64,000 nt of DNA from Paracoccus marinus (GTDB lineage: Bacteria > Pseudomonadota > Alphaproteobacteria > Rhodobacterales > Rhodobacteraceae): positions 286,168-350,167 of the forward strand of contig NZ_VJYZ01000010.1 of the NCBI RefSeq assembly GCF_007018965.1. Reading direction: 5' to 3'. The translations under genes and the position numbers were made by a program. This document shows positions 1 through 10,953 of the stretch, piece by piece; the stretch's first letter is position 1; every line of letters begins with the position of its first letter. A model generated the notes under the pieces. That model did not search any database. It saw nothing but the letters and a program-made list of their open reading frames with translations, and was not told the origin of the DNA.

Positions 1-927
1 CTGGCTGCCGGGCGCGATCTTGACCCGCGAGCGGCCGCCGTCGATCGTCGGCACCTCGACCTCGCCGCCAAGCGCGGCGGTCGTCATGCTGACCGGCACG
101 TGGCAGGCCAGCATCCGCCCGTCGCGCATGAAGATCGCGTGGTCCTTGACCTCGACGAAGATGTAAAGATCGCCAGACGGGCCGCCGCGCAGCCCCGCCT
201 CGCCCTCTCCCGCAAGGCGGATCCGGGTGCCGGTTTCCACGCCCGCCGGGATGTTGACGGCCAGCGAGCGCTGCTTTTCGATCCGGCCGGCGCCGTGGCA
301 GGCGGCGCAGGGGTTCTTCACGATCTGGCCCTGGCCGTTGCAGGTCGGGCAGGTGCGTTCGACGGTGAAGAAGCCCTGGCTCGCGCGGACCTTGCCCATG
401 CCGGCGCAGGTCGGGCAGGTGGCGGGTTCCACCGCCCCTTCGGCGCCGGTGCCGTTGCATTCGCCGCAGGCAACCGAGCCGGGCACGGAAATCGTCTTTT
501 GCAAGCCCGCGAAGGCTTCCTCGAGCGAGACCTGAAGGTTGTAGCGCAGATCCTGCCCGCGGGTGGCGCGGCTGCGCCCGGACGCGGCGCGCCCGCCCAT
601 CATGTCGCCGAACAGATCCTCGAACACGTCAGCGAAGGCGCTGCCGAAGTCGCCATTGCCGCCGCGCGCGCCACCAAAGCCGCCGGGACCGAAGCCGCCA
701 CCCTCGAACGCCTGGTGGCCGAAACGATCATAGGCCGCCCGCCGCTGCGCGTCCTTGAGGCAGTCGTAGGCCTCGTTCACTTCCTTGAAGCGGCCTTCCG
801 ACAGGGTGCAGTCGGGGTTGCGGTCGGGGTGCAGTTCCTTGGCCTTGGCGCGGAAGGCCTTCTTGATCTCGTCGGCCGAGGCGCCGCGCGCCACACCAAG
901 AACCTCGTAGAAATCGCGCTTGGCCAT
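1..927 (-). CDS. dnaJ: Chaperone DnaJ (Hsp40), C-terminus cut by window edge
   Basis: Co-chaperone that delivers unfolded clients to DnaK and stimulates its ATPase in the cytoplasm. 309 codons are visible. The N-terminal J domain starts [12 protein letters not shown] and carries the HPD motif (LHPDRNPD) near residue 33. A Gly/Phe-rich linker ([12 protein letters not shown]) and four CxxCxGxG-type zinc repeats follow (for example [24 protein letters not shown]), then the start of the C-terminal substrate-binding domain. The last 60-70 residues lie beyond position 1. It sits 80 bases downstream of dnaK in the same direction, the usual dnaK-dnaJ operon. Start chosen at the ATG opening the J domain. 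Confidence 0.97.
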   Translation of the reverse strand, partial: MAKRDFYEVLGVARGASADEIKKAFRAKAKELHPDRNPDCTLSEGRFKEVNEAYDCLKDAQRRAAYDRFGHQAFEGGGFGPGGFGGARGGNGDFGSAFADVFEDLFGDMMGGRAASGRSRATRGQDLRYNLQVSLEEAFAGLQKTISVPGSVACGECNGTGAEGAVEPATCPTCAGMGKVRASQGFFTVERTCPTCNGQGQIVKNPCAACHGAGRIEKQRSLAVNIPAGVETGTRIRLAGEGEAGLRGGPSGDLYIFVEVKDHAIFMRDGRMLACHVPVSMTTAALGGEVEVPTIDGGRSRVKIAPGSQ

Positions 928-962
928 GATCTTCCGGTCTGAGGTGGATCGTCAATGAAAGA

Positions 963-990
963 CCGGCCCGCGTGCAGAAACACGGGCCGG
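963..990 (-). promoter_or_regulatory. Stem-loop in the dnaK-dnaJ intergenic gap
   Basis: Nearly perfect inverted repeat (CCGGCCCG...CGGGCCGG arms around an A-rich loop) in the 80-base gap between dnaK and dnaJ. There is no T tract, so it is more likely an mRNA-stabilising or attenuating hairpin that lowers dnaJ relative to dnaK than a full terminator. The structure is seen in the sequence; the role is inferred. Confidence 0.4.
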
Positions 991-1007
991 CCACGGTCGC
1001 GGGAAGC

Positions 1008-2921
<1,914 letters not shown>

Positions 2922-3029
2922 TCGTTTACCTTTCTTGAGGCGATGAGCGGGCTGCGGGTCCGATATGCGGCCCCCGGAACCCTATCCCTTGGGGGTGTGA
3001 TGGCCGGTGACCCGGCCGGTTCGTTGGGT

Positions 3030-3058
3030 ATATAGGAAGGGGATTTTGGGCCTGCAAG
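3030..3058 (-). promoter_or_regulatory. Candidate heat-shock (RpoH) promoter for dnaK
   Basis: On the minus strand, about 110 bases upstream of the dnaK start, CTTG is followed after 18 bases by CCTATATA. This resembles alphaproteobacterial sigma-32 promoters (CTTG, a 17-18 base spacer, then a CCxATxT-type -10). It would transcribe dnaK and dnaJ. Assigned by eye from consensus; no transcription start is known. Confidence 0.45.
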
Positions 3059-3075
3059 CATCGCGCGACACCAGG

Positions 3076-3726
3076 ATGAACGACACGGAAACCAGTTCGC
3101 CGCCCGGTCCGACGGGCGCGGCCGCGCCGCTGAGCCTGCGGGGCATCGGCCTGTGGCCGGGGTTTCTGGGCGCGCGCGAACAGGCCGCGCTGATGGCCGA
3201 GGTCGCCGCGATCTGGGACGCGGCGCCGCCCGTGCGTCCCGTCACGCGCTGGGGCAAGCCGCTGTCGGTCGCCATGACCTCGGCCGGCAGCCTTGGCTGG
3301 ACCACCGACCGGCGCGGCTATCGCTACGAACGCGCGCAGCCGGACGGGCGCGCGTGGCCGCCGATCCCGCCGATGCTGCTGGCGCTGTGGGACCGGGTGA
3401 CGGGCGGGGCGCGGCGGCCCGACAGCTGCCTTGTCAACCTGTACCGCGACGCCGCGCGCATGGGTCTGCACCAGGACCGGGACGAGGCCGACCTGACCTG
3501 CCCGGTGGTGTCGGTCAGCCTGGGCGACGACGCGCTGTTTCGCGCGGGCGGGACCGAGCGGGGCGGGTCCACCGAAAGCGTCTGGCTGAAATCGGGCGAC
3601 GTGATGGTGCTGGCGGGGGCGGGGCGCCTGGTCTTTCACGGCGTGGACCGGATCAGGCCCGGAAGCTCGGGCCTTGTGACCGGCGGCGGGCGCGTGAACC
3701 TGACCCTGCGCGTGGCCGGCGGCTGA
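3076..3726 (+). CDS. alkB: AlkB-type 2-oxoglutarate/Fe(II) DNA dealkylase
   Basis: Oxidative repair of N1-methyladenine and N3-methylcytosine in DNA, 216 residues, normal for bacterial AlkB. The jelly-roll iron and 2OG residues are visible: NLYRDAARMGLHQDRDE gives the HxD pair, VFHGVDRI gives the distal His, and GGRVNLTLRVAG the Arg pair that binds 2OG. An upstream in-frame ATG at 3007 would extend the protein over the dnaK promoter, so the ATG before NDTETSS is preferred. Divergent from dnaK. Confidence 0.9.
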   Translation: MNDTETSSPPGPTGAAAPLSLRGIGLWPGFLGAREQAALMAEVAAIWDAAPPVRPVTRWGKPLSVAMTSAGSLGWTTDRRGYRYERAQPDGRAWPPIPPMLLALWDRVTGGARRPDSCLVNLYRDAARMGLHQDRDEADLTCPVVSVSLGDDALFRAGGTERGGSTESVWLKSGDVMVLAGAGRLVFHGVDRIRPGSSGLVTGGGRVNLTLRVAGG

Positions 3727-3737
3727 CCCGCCGGTTC

Positions 3738-3786
3738 GCGATCAGCCTCGCGAGCCCGCGATCAGCCCCGCGGGCCCGTGATCAGC
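3738..3786. repeat. 20-bp tandem repeat, about 2.5 copies
   Basis: Units begin at 3738, 3758 and 3778 and share the core GCGATCAGCC, followed by an internally palindromic CGCG stretch. The array fills the gap between the convergent alkB and ABC permease genes, and the third partial copy carries the permease stop codon. The inner palindromes could fold into hairpins acting as a bidirectional terminator; that role is inferred. Confidence 0.7.
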
Positions 3787-4600
3787 GCGCCGCCCAGCTG
3801 AGCGAGCGGGCGTTGCGGGTCACGAACTCCAGCATCAGGGCGACCATCAGGCAGGCCAGCGTCACATAGACCGCATAGCGCACCGACGAGTTGTGGGGCG
3901 TATAGTTGATGAAGGCGAACCCCCGCGCCTGGTCGATCACGTGGAACAGCGGGTTCCAGTCGAACAGGTTCAGCATCATCGTCGGCAGCACGTTGGCCAC
4001 GAACATCTTGCCCGACGCGATCATGTTGAGACGCTGGTAGAAGCTGCTGATGACGCCGATCCCCGACGGCCACCACTGCTTGGCCGACATGAAGATCATG
4101 CCGATCGCACAGCCCGACGCCCAGGCCAGAAGCAGCATCGCGTAGCAGCCCGTGATGTGCTCGATCCGGATCGGCATGATCAGGGCGTGGTAGGTCCACA
4201 GGATCACGATCGAGGCCAGCGTCTGCTGATACAGGATCGCCAGCGCGGTGGCGCTGATCGACACGGCGGTGTTCATCGGCTCGTGTCGCATCATGGTCGA
4301 GGTCGCGTTGGCCGCGCCGGTCATCGCCGCGATGGACTTGGTGTGCGTCATGAACATGAAGATGCCGGTCATGACGAAGACCATGAAGTCGCCGCGGATG
4401 GGCGAGCGGCGCACCCCCAGCACGTAGAACATGGCGACGAAACCGATCACCATCGCCAGCGACTGCATGATCGACATCGCCAGCCCCACGACCGCGTTGC
4501 TGTGCGACTGCCGCAGGTTGTGGACCGTCTGGTGATAGATCAGCGCCAGCGTCGCGAACGCGGCCTCGATCATGTTGCGGTTGCGCGGCTGGACGAACAT
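3782..4600 (-). CDS. ABC-2 type polysaccharide export permease
   Basis: Integral inner-membrane subunit of an ABC exporter of the capsule/O-antigen (KpsM/Wzm) type, 272 residues, about six hydrophobic segments (for example VVGLAMSIMQSLAMVIGFVAMF and CYAMLLLAWASGCAIGMIFM). The ending FINYTPHNSSVRYAVYVTLACLM is typical of the polysaccharide branch of ABC-2 permeases. The usual neighbouring ATPase (KpsT/Wzt) is not in this window, so it must be encoded elsewhere. It lies opposite the kdsB/galU sugar cluster, which supports a cell-surface glycan substrate. Confidence 0.85.
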   Translation of the reverse strand: MFVQPRNRNMIEAAFATLALIYHQTVHNLRQSHSNAVVGLAMSIMQSLAMVIGFVAMFYVLGVRRSPIRGDFMVFVMTGIFMFMTHTKSIAAMTGAANATSTMMRHEPMNTAVSISATALAILYQQTLASIVILWTYHALIMPIRIEHITGCYAMLLLAWASGCAIGMIFMSAKQWWPSGIGVISSFYQRLNMIASGKMFVANVLPTMMLNLFDWNPLFHVIDQARGFAFINYTPHNSSVRYAVYVTLACLMVALMLEFVTRNARSLSWAAR

Positions 4601-4773
4601 GCGGGGCGGCTTTCGGTGGAAAGGTCTTTGGGTCGGTCGGGGGCTGTCGGGGGGTCTGTCGGGCCGCGTGGACGCGCCGCTTGCCGGAAACGATCGCTGC
4701 GATCATAAGAGGCGTGACCCCGTCTTTCAACGCCGCGCATCCGGCGGATGCCCGTGACTGCAAAGGAAAGCGC

Positions 4774-5574
4774 ATGCAATTTGATGAATTGATCGCCGTC
4801 ATGCGACGGCTCGCGCTGGAAGCCGGGGACCGGATCATGCAGATCTATGACGGCCCCGACTTCGAGGTGCGCGCCAAAAGCGACGATTCGCCCGTGACCG
4901 AAGCGGACGAGGCTGCCGACGCGCTGATCTCGGCCGGGCTGCGCGCGGCGTTCCCCGACGTGGCGCTGGTGACCGAGGAACAGGCCGACACCCACGGGCA
5001 GCGCCCGCGCAGCTTCCTGATCGTGGACCCGCTCGACGGCACGAAGGAGTTCGTGCAGCGCCGGGGCGATTTCACCGTGAACATCGCCTATGTGCAGGAC
5101 GGAACGCCGGTGCGCGGGATCGTCTATGCGCCTGCCCGCAAGCGGCTGTTCTACACCCTTGCCGACGGCCGCTCGGTCGAGGAGATCGGGCCGTTCGGCG
5201 ATCGTCCCGGCGAGGTGCGCCCGATCGGCGTCAACGCCACCCCCGACAACCGCGCGCTGATGGTCGTGGCGTCCAAGTCGCACCGCGATCAGGCGACCGA
5301 CGATTACATCGCGCAATACGGCGTCCGCGACATGACGAGCGCGGGATCGTCGCTCAAGTTCTGCCTGGTGGCGACGGGCGAGGCGGACCTTTACCCGCGC
5401 CTCGGCCGCACGATGGAATGGGACACGGCGGCGGGGGACGCGGTGCTGCGCGGCGCGGGCGGGCAGGTGGTGCGTTTCGACGACCACGCTACGCTCGGCT
5501 ACGGCAAGGCGGGGTTCGAGAACCCGTTCTTCATCGCCTACGCGCCGGGCGTCCTGCTGCACCCCCTGGGCTGA
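4774..5574 (+). CDS. cysQ: 3'(2'),5'-bisphosphate nucleotidase CysQ
   Basis: Hydrolyses adenosine 3',5'-bisphosphate (PAP), the by-product of PAPS use, to AMP. 266 residues, inositol-monophosphatase superfamily, with the metal-binding motif DPLDGTKEF near residue 85 and the second motif WDTAAGDAVL near residue 220. The start at MQFDELIAVM follows an AAGGAAAG ribosome site; an upstream in-frame ATG (4681) lacks one. It is the first gene of the plus-strand sugar cluster that contains a sulfotransferase, so clearing PAP released by that enzyme is a sensible role (inference). Confidence 0.93.
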   Translation: MQFDELIAVMRRLALEAGDRIMQIYDGPDFEVRAKSDDSPVTEADEAADALISAGLRAAFPDVALVTEEQADTHGQRPRSFLIVDPLDGTKEFVQRRGDFTVNIAYVQDGTPVRGIVYAPARKRLFYTLADGRSVEEIGPFGDRPGEVRPIGVNATPDNRALMVVASKSHRDQATDDYIAQYGVRDMTSAGSSLKFCLVATGEADLYPRLGRTMEWDTAAGDAVLRGAGGQVVRFDDHATLGYGKAGFENPFFIAYAPGVLLHPLG

Positions 5575-5581
5575 GCCGCGC

Positions 5582-6382
5582 GTGTCGGTCGTCATCGTCA
5601 TCCCCGCCCGCCACGCCTCGACCCGCTATCCGGGCAAGCCGCTGGTGCCGCTGACGGGCGCGTCGGGGCAGGCGCGGACGCTGATCCGGCGCAGTTGGGA
5701 CGCGGCGATGCAGGTCGGCGGTGCCGACCGGGTGATCGTGGCCACCGACGACGCCCGGATCGCGGATCACGCGGCGGGCTTCGGGGCCCAGGTTGCGATC
5801 ACCTCGACCACCTGCCGCAACGGCACGGAACGCTGCGCCGAGGCGGTGGCGGCGCTTGGCCTTTCGCCCGAGATCGTCGTGAACCTGCAGGGCGACGCGC
5901 CGCTGACGCCCGCGTGGTTCGTCGAGGATCTGGTCGCCGGGCTGCGCCGCGACCCTGCCGCACAGGTGGCGACCCCGGTCCTGAACTGCACGGGCGCGAT
6001 GCGCGCCGACCTGATGGCCGACCGCGCCGCGGGCCGGGTGGGGGGGACGACGGCGGTCTTCGGCGTGGATGGCCGGGCGCTTTACTTTTCCAAGGAAGTG
6101 ATCCCGTTCGTGCCCCATGACGTGGCCCCGGATGCCGCTAGCCCCGTGTTCCACCACGTCGGCGTCTATGCCTATCGCCCCGAGCCGCTCGCCGCCTATG
6201 CCGGCTGGCCCGAAGGCACGCTCGAACGGCTCGAGGGGCTTGAACAGCTGCGCTTCCTCGAACGCGGGATCCCCGTTCTTTGCGTCGAGGTTCAGGCGCG
6301 CGGGCGCGAGTTCTGGGAATTGAACAACCCCGAGGACGTGCCGAAGATCGAGGCGATGATGCGGCGCATGGGGCTGGATTGA
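5582..6382 (+). CDS. kdsB: 3-deoxy-manno-octulosonate cytidylyltransferase
   Basis: Activates Kdo as CMP-Kdo for lipopolysaccharide core or for the Kdo linker of capsules. 266 residues. Signature motifs: IPARHASTRYPGKPL at the N-terminus, NGTERCAEAV, and NLQGDAPLTP. The start is GTG, seven bases after the cysQ stop. It ends in TTGA overlapping the next gene. An extra kdsB placed inside a glycosyltransferase cluster often marks Kdo-linked capsule synthesis; whether another copy exists cannot be seen here. Confidence 0.94.
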   Translation: MSVVIVIPARHASTRYPGKPLVPLTGASGQARTLIRRSWDAAMQVGGADRVIVATDDARIADHAAGFGAQVAITSTTCRNGTERCAEAVAALGLSPEIVVNLQGDAPLTPAWFVEDLVAGLRRDPAAQVATPVLNCTGAMRADLMADRAAGRVGGTTAVFGVDGRALYFSKEVIPFVPHDVAPDAASPVFHHVGVYAYRPEPLAAYAGWPEGTLERLEGLEQLRFLERGIPVLCVEVQARGREFWELNNPEDVPKIEAMMRRMGLD

Positions 6383-7668
6383 CGCAGCCGGACGCGGGCG
6401 CGCCGGCAGTCAGTGTTGTCGGCAGTGTCGTCGGCAGCGTCGTCGGCAGCGTCAGCGTCGTCGTCGTCTCGCGCCACCGTCCCGCGGCGCTGTCGCTGTG
6501 CCTGACCGCGCTCACGCTGCAGGATCATCCCGGGTTTGAAATCGTGCTGGTGGCCGACGCGGGGTCGGTCGGAGTGCGCCCGGACCTGCCGATCAAGAGG
6601 GTGCGCTTCGACGCGGCCAACATCTCGGCCGCCCGCAACGCCGGGATCATGGCGGCGGCGGGCGAGGTCCTGGCCTTCATCGACGACGACGCGGTGGCCG
6701 AGCCGACGTGGCTGTCTCGCCTGACCGCGCCGTTCGCCGACCCTGCCGTGCCGGCTGCGACCGGGGCCACGCGCGGGCGCGACGGGCTGCGCTGGCAGGT
6801 GCGGGCCGAGAGGATGACCGGCAACGGCCTGGCTGTGCCTGTTCAACCCTGGGGTGATTCGGTCCGCCTTCTGGCACCCGAAGGCGGGCGTCCCGTCGGC
6901 ACGCTGGGAACCAACTGCGCCTTTCGCCGCGATGCGCTGGCCGAACTGGGCGGGTTCGACACCGCCTTTGCCTATCATCTGGACGAAAGCGACCTGAACA
7001 TGCGGATGGCGGCGCGCTGGCCCGACGCCCCGACCGCTGTCGTGCCGCTGGCCGAGGTGGCGCATGGATGGGCGGGCGACGATCGCCGCAGCGCCTCGGG
7101 CGTGCCCGCCGACCTGACGCAGATCGGCCGGTCCGCGGCGATCTTCTGCGACCGGCACGGGGGCGATTCGGCCAGGGCGTCCGAACGGGTGCGGACGCGG
7201 CTGCTGCGGCTGATGGTCTCCGGCAGGCTCGACCCCTTGCGGGTGGCGCCGCTGATGGCGACGTTCCACGCGGGCGCGACCGGCGCCCCGCGCAGCGTTT
7301 GCTGGCCGAAACCGCTGTCCGACGCCCCGCCGCCGCCGTTTTTGACCCTGCCCGGCACCGGCCCGCGCGCGCACAGCCTGCTGACCGGCTGGCACTGGCA
7401 GCGCCGCCGCCTTCGCGCCGACGCCGTGCGGCTGTCCGGCAAGGGGCGGCTGGTCACGCTGGTCCTGTTCAGCCCTTCGATCCTGCGCCATCGCGTGCGG
7501 TTCGACCCCGCCGGGTTCTGGGAACAGGCGGGTGGCCTGTGGGGGCCGTCGCTTCCCGGCGATCCGGCCGTCCGCGCATGGCGTTTCCGCGTCCGCGCCG
7601 CGCGCGAGGCGCAGCGCCTTGCCCGCACGCGCAGTTTGCAAAAGTTAGATGAAATCGGCGGCGTTTGA
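6379..7668 (+). CDS. Family 2 glycosyltransferase (GT-A fold)
   Basis: Transfers an activated sugar to a surface-glycan acceptor. The GT2 domain shows VSVVVVSRHRPAALSLCL, the conserved AARNAGIMAAAGEVLAFIDDD metal-binding stretch (DDD) and GTNCAFRRDALAELGGFD. A C-terminal extension of about 150 residues is unassigned. Start proposed at TTG 6379, overlapping the kdsB stop (TTGA), because no ATG or GTG lies in frame between there and the catalytic domain. Just after it a 12-base unit encodes a repeated V-V-G-S stretch, an odd low-complexity N-terminus. Donor sugar unknown. Confidence 0.85.
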   Translation: MTQPDAGAPAVSVVGSVVGSVVGSVSVVVVSRHRPAALSLCLTALTLQDHPGFEIVLVADAGSVGVRPDLPIKRVRFDAANISAARNAGIMAAAGEVLAFIDDDAVAEPTWLSRLTAPFADPAVPAATGATRGRDGLRWQVRAERMTGNGLAVPVQPWGDSVRLLAPEGGRPVGTLGTNCAFRRDALAELGGFDTAFAYHLDESDLNMRMAARWPDAPTAVVPLAEVAHGWAGDDRRSASGVPADLTQIGRSAAIFCDRHGGDSARASERVRTRLLRLMVSGRLDPLRVAPLMATFHAGATGAPRSVCWPKPLSDAPPPPFLTLPGTGPRAHSLLTGWHWQRRRLRADAVRLSGKGRLVTLVLFSPSILRHRVRFDPAGFWEQAGGLWGPSLPGDPAVRAWRFRVRAAREAQRLARTRSLQKLDEIGGV

Positions 7669-7770
7669 CCGGTCGTCACAGTCGTTTGCTTGCTACGGGG
7701 GCCGTCTGTGGGTAAGCCCTTGGCCATGAAAGCAGGGCGGGTGCGCGTCACCCAAAACGGAGCTACGTCC

Positions 7771-8661
7771 ATGGTCCGCAAGGTCACCAAAGCAGTTTTC
7801 CCGGTCGCCGGACTGGGCACCCGGTTCCTCCCCGCAACGAAGTCGATCCCGAAAGAGATCATGACTCTCGTCGATCGGCCGCTGATCCAGTACGCCATCG
7901 ACGAAGCGCGCGCGGCCGGCATCGAGGAGTTCATCTTCGTCACCTCGCGCGGCAAGGGCGCGCTCGAGGATTACTTCGACCACTCGCACGAGCTGGAAAA
8001 CACGCTGCACAAGGCGGGCAAGAACGACCTGCTGGAGCTGCTGCGCCAGACCAACATGGATTCGGGCGCGATCGCCTATGTCCGCCAGCACAAGGCGATG
8101 GGTCTCGGCCACGCCGTCTGGTGCGCCCGCCGCCTGATTGGCGACGAGCCCTTCGCGGTCGTCCTGACCGACGACGTTGTGATGGGCGAGCCGCCGTGCC
8201 TGCAGCAGATGATCGAGGCGCATGCCGAGACCGGCGGCAGCATGGTCGCCACCATGGAAGTGCCGCTGGACAAGACCAAGTCCTACGGCGTCCTCGACAT
8301 CGAGGAAGACATGGGCGCGATCGTCAAGGTCCGCGGCATGGTCGAGAAGCCCAAGGAAAACCCGCCCTCGAACCTTGCCGTGATCGGGCGCTACATCCTT
8401 GCGCCGACCGTCATGGAAAACCTCAACAAGCTGAAGCAGGGCGCGGGCGGCGAGATCCAGCTGACCGACGCCATCGCCGACGAGATCGAGGAAGGGCGCG
8501 ACGTGTTCGGCCTGCGCTTCCGCGGTCAGCGCTACGACTGCGGGTCCAAGGCGGGCTTCCTGCAGGCGACGGTCGCGTTCGGGCTGGAACGCGACGACCT
8601 GCGCGAGGAGTTCGCGGAATACCTGCACGACGTTCTTGCGATGCGAAAAGCGGCCGAGTGA
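7771..8661 (+). CDS. galU: UTP-glucose-1-phosphate uridylyltransferase
   Basis: Makes UDP-glucose from UTP and glucose-1-phosphate, supplying glycosyltransferases and GalE. 296 residues. Hallmarks: AVFPVAGLGTRFLPATKSIPKE near the start, DRPLIQYAIDEA, and VVLTDDVVMGE. The ATG at MVRKVTKAV is chosen because it aligns with the family start; upstream in-frame ATGs would add an unrelated tail. galE begins five bases after its stop, so the two are co-transcribed. Confidence 0.97.
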   Translation: MVRKVTKAVFPVAGLGTRFLPATKSIPKEIMTLVDRPLIQYAIDEARAAGIEEFIFVTSRGKGALEDYFDHSHELENTLHKAGKNDLLELLRQTNMDSGAIAYVRQHKAMGLGHAVWCARRLIGDEPFAVVLTDDVVMGEPPCLQQMIEAHAETGGSMVATMEVPLDKTKSYGVLDIEEDMGAIVKVRGMVEKPKENPPSNLAVIGRYILAPTVMENLNKLKQGAGGEIQLTDAIADEIEEGRDVFGLRFRGQRYDCGSKAGFLQATVAFGLERDDLREEFAEYLHDVLAMRKAAE

Positions 8662-8665
8662 CCGG

Positions 8666-9682
8666 ATGGCAGATAAGGTTCTTGTAACCGGCGGCGCCGG
8701 TTACATCGGCTCGCATGCCTGCAAGGCGCTGGCCGCCGCGGGCTACATCCCCGTCACCTTCGACAACCTCTGCACCGGCTGGCGCGAGGCGGTGAAGTTC
8801 GGCCCGTTCGAGCAGGGCGACCTGATGGACCGCGCCCGGCTGGACGAGGTGTTCGCGGCCCACAAGCCGATCGCCGTCATGCACTTCGCCGCGCTGAGCC
8901 AGGTCGGCGAGGCGATGCGCGAGCCGGGCAAGTACTGGCGCGGCAACGTCTGCGCCTCGCTCAACCTGATCGAGGCGGCGGTGGACGCGGGCTGTCTGGA
9001 CTTCGTGTTCAGCTCGACCTGCGCGACCTACGGCGACCACGACGGCGTCGTGCTGGACGAGACGACGCCGCAGGCGCCGCTGAACAGCTACGGCGCCAGC
9101 AAGCGCGCGATCGAGAACATGCTGAAGGATTTCGGCGCGGCCCACGGCCTGCGCTCGGTGATCTTCCGCTATTTCAACGTCGCGGGCGCCGACCCCGACG
9201 CGCAGGTGGGGGAGTTCCACCAGCCCGAGACGCACCTGATCCCCGTGATCCTTGAAGCGATCGACGGCAAGCGCCCGGCCCTGACGATCAACGGCACCGA
9301 CTACGACACCCGCGACGGCACCTGCGTGCGCGACTATGTCCACGTGATGGACCTGGTTGACGCGCATGTGCTGGGGCTGAAGTGGCTGCGGGACGGGCGC
9401 GGCCGCCCGGCGGACACGCAGGGCGAAGGCGGGGCCGAGGTGTTCTGCCTTGGCACCGGCTCGGGCTTCTCGGTCCGTGAGGTGATCGACCAGGCCAGGC
9501 TCGCCACCAACCACGCCGTCCCGATGACCGAAGGGCCGCGCCGCGAAGGCGATGCGGTGTCGCTGGTGTCGGGCAGCGCGCGGGCGGGCGAGGTGCTGGG
9601 CTGGCGGGCAGACAGGTCCACGCTGCCGCAGATGATCGGCGACGCGTGGCGCTGGCACCAGACCGGCGGCTATGGGAAATGA
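8666..9682 (+). CDS. galE: UDP-glucose 4-epimerase
   Basis: Interconverts UDP-glucose and UDP-galactose using bound NAD. 338 residues, extended short-chain dehydrogenase family. The glycine-rich VLVTGGAGYIGSHAC is at residues 5-19, the catalytic NSYGASKRAIE supplies Tyr-x3-Lys, and the C-terminal region has GDAVSLVSGSARA. Forms a galU-galE pair, and its 3' end overlaps the next glycosyltransferase by 11 bases. Confidence 0.96.
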   Translation: MADKVLVTGGAGYIGSHACKALAAAGYIPVTFDNLCTGWREAVKFGPFEQGDLMDRARLDEVFAAHKPIAVMHFAALSQVGEAMREPGKYWRGNVCASLNLIEAAVDAGCLDFVFSSTCATYGDHDGVVLDETTPQAPLNSYGASKRAIENMLKDFGAAHGLRSVIFRYFNVAGADPDAQVGEFHQPETHLIPVILEAIDGKRPALTINGTDYDTRDGTCVRDYVHVMDLVDAHVLGLKWLRDGRGRPADTQGEGGAEVFCLGTGSGFSVREVIDQARLATNHAVPMTEGPRREGDAVSLVSGSARAGEVLGWRADRSTLPQMIGDAWRWHQTGGYGK

Positions 9683-10922
9683 CCCGGACGTTCCGCTGCC
9701 CTTTTTCCTGTTCGATGTCTCACGGCTGATCTCTCGCCTTGGGCAGGGGCCGCTGACCGGGATCGACCGGGTCGAGGCGGCGTGGCTGTCACATCTGCAG
9801 GACCGCCCGCATCTGCTGGTCGCGCGGCTGGGGCCGGTGCAGGCGGTGTTGCCGCCCGCGGCGGGCGCCGATCTGCTGCGCTGGGCTGCGGGCGATCTGG
9901 CCACGGCGCCGCGCGCGACGCTTCTTGACCGTGCGCTGCGGCAGACCGGGCTTCGCGCCCGGGTCAAGCGCGCGCTGGTGCGCCGCGCGGTGGTCCGGGC
10001 GGGGCGGTCGGGCCGGGGGCTGCAAGCGCCGGTGACCCGTATCCTGCCGGGGGCGACCTACCTGAACGTCGGCCACACGAATCTCGATCCGCCGTGGCTG
10101 GCCCGCATGGCCTGGGCCCGCCCGGCGATCCTCATCCACGACACCATCCCGCTGGACCATCCGGAATTCACGCGCGCCGGTCAGAGCGCGCTGTTCCGCG
10201 CCCGCCTGCAATCGGCCCTGCGCCACGGCGCGACCATCGCCACGATCAGCGACGCGACCCGCGCCGACGTGCTGCGCTGGCGCGACCGCTTCGGGATTGC
10301 GGGCGGCGCGCCGGTCGTCGTGGCCCCCATCGGCACGACGCTGGCCGCGCCCGCGCCCGCCCACCTGCCGCCCGACCTCGACCTGTCGCGTCCGTTCTTC
10401 GTGGCGCTGGGCACGATCGAGCCGCGCAAGAACCACGCGCTGCTGCTGGACGCGTGGGACCTGCTCGCGCAGCGCCTGACCCCCGGTACCATGCCGGGGC
10501 TTTTCATCGTCGGGCGCCGCGGCTGGGAAAACGCCGCGACCTTCGCCCGCCTCGATGCGCTGCCGCCGGGCGGCCCGGTGCGCGAGCTGAACGACCTTTC
10601 CGACGAAGCCGTCGCCGCGCTGATTACACGGGCCCACGCGCTTTTGATGCCCAGCCACAGCGAAGGCTTCGGCCTGCCCTTGACCGAGGCGGCGGCGCGC
10701 GGGACCCGCGTCCTTGCAACGCCGCTTCCCGCCGCGCGTGCGCTGCTGGGCGATCTGGCGACGTGGCTGCCGCCCGACGACCCCGCGCCCTGGGCGGCGC
10801 ATGTTGCAGAAATCGCATCCTCGCCCCGCGACACGCTTCAACCTATGGTGGTTCCCGGGTGGAGCGGGCATTTCCAAACGATTAGCAATGCTGTGATAAG
10901 TCAGGCATCCGCAAGGAACTGA
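9672..10922 (+). CDS. Family 1/4 glycosyltransferase (GT-B fold)
   Basis: Retaining GT-B glycosyltransferase of the WbaZ/mannosyltransferase-like type, 416 residues. The C-terminal GT1 domain shows FFVALGTIEPRKNHALLLDAW, followed by SEGFGLPLTEAAARG, the E-x7-E nucleotide-sugar motif. Its start lies inside galE in another frame, indicating translational coupling. Donor and acceptor cannot be read from the sequence; context says surface polysaccharide. Confidence 0.88.
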   Translation: MGNDPDVPLPFFLFDVSRLISRLGQGPLTGIDRVEAAWLSHLQDRPHLLVARLGPVQAVLPPAAGADLLRWAAGDLATAPRATLLDRALRQTGLRARVKRALVRRAVVRAGRSGRGLQAPVTRILPGATYLNVGHTNLDPPWLARMAWARPAILIHDTIPLDHPEFTRAGQSALFRARLQSALRHGATIATISDATRADVLRWRDRFGIAGGAPVVVAPIGTTLAAPAPAHLPPDLDLSRPFFVALGTIEPRKNHALLLDAWDLLAQRLTPGTMPGLFIVGRRGWENAATFARLDALPPGGPVRELNDLSDEAVAALITRAHALLMPSHSEGFGLPLTEAAARGTRVLATPLPAARALLGDLATWLPPDDPAPWAAHVAEIASSPRDTLQPMVVPGWSGHFQTISNAVISQASARN

Positions 10923-10953
10923 TCGGCTGGGGTTTCGGGGGCAAAGGGGTAAC

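Noticed and set aside
7669..7770. Possible sigma-70 promoter (TTGACC, then a weak -10) before galU
   Set aside because: The -10 element does not match well enough to support.
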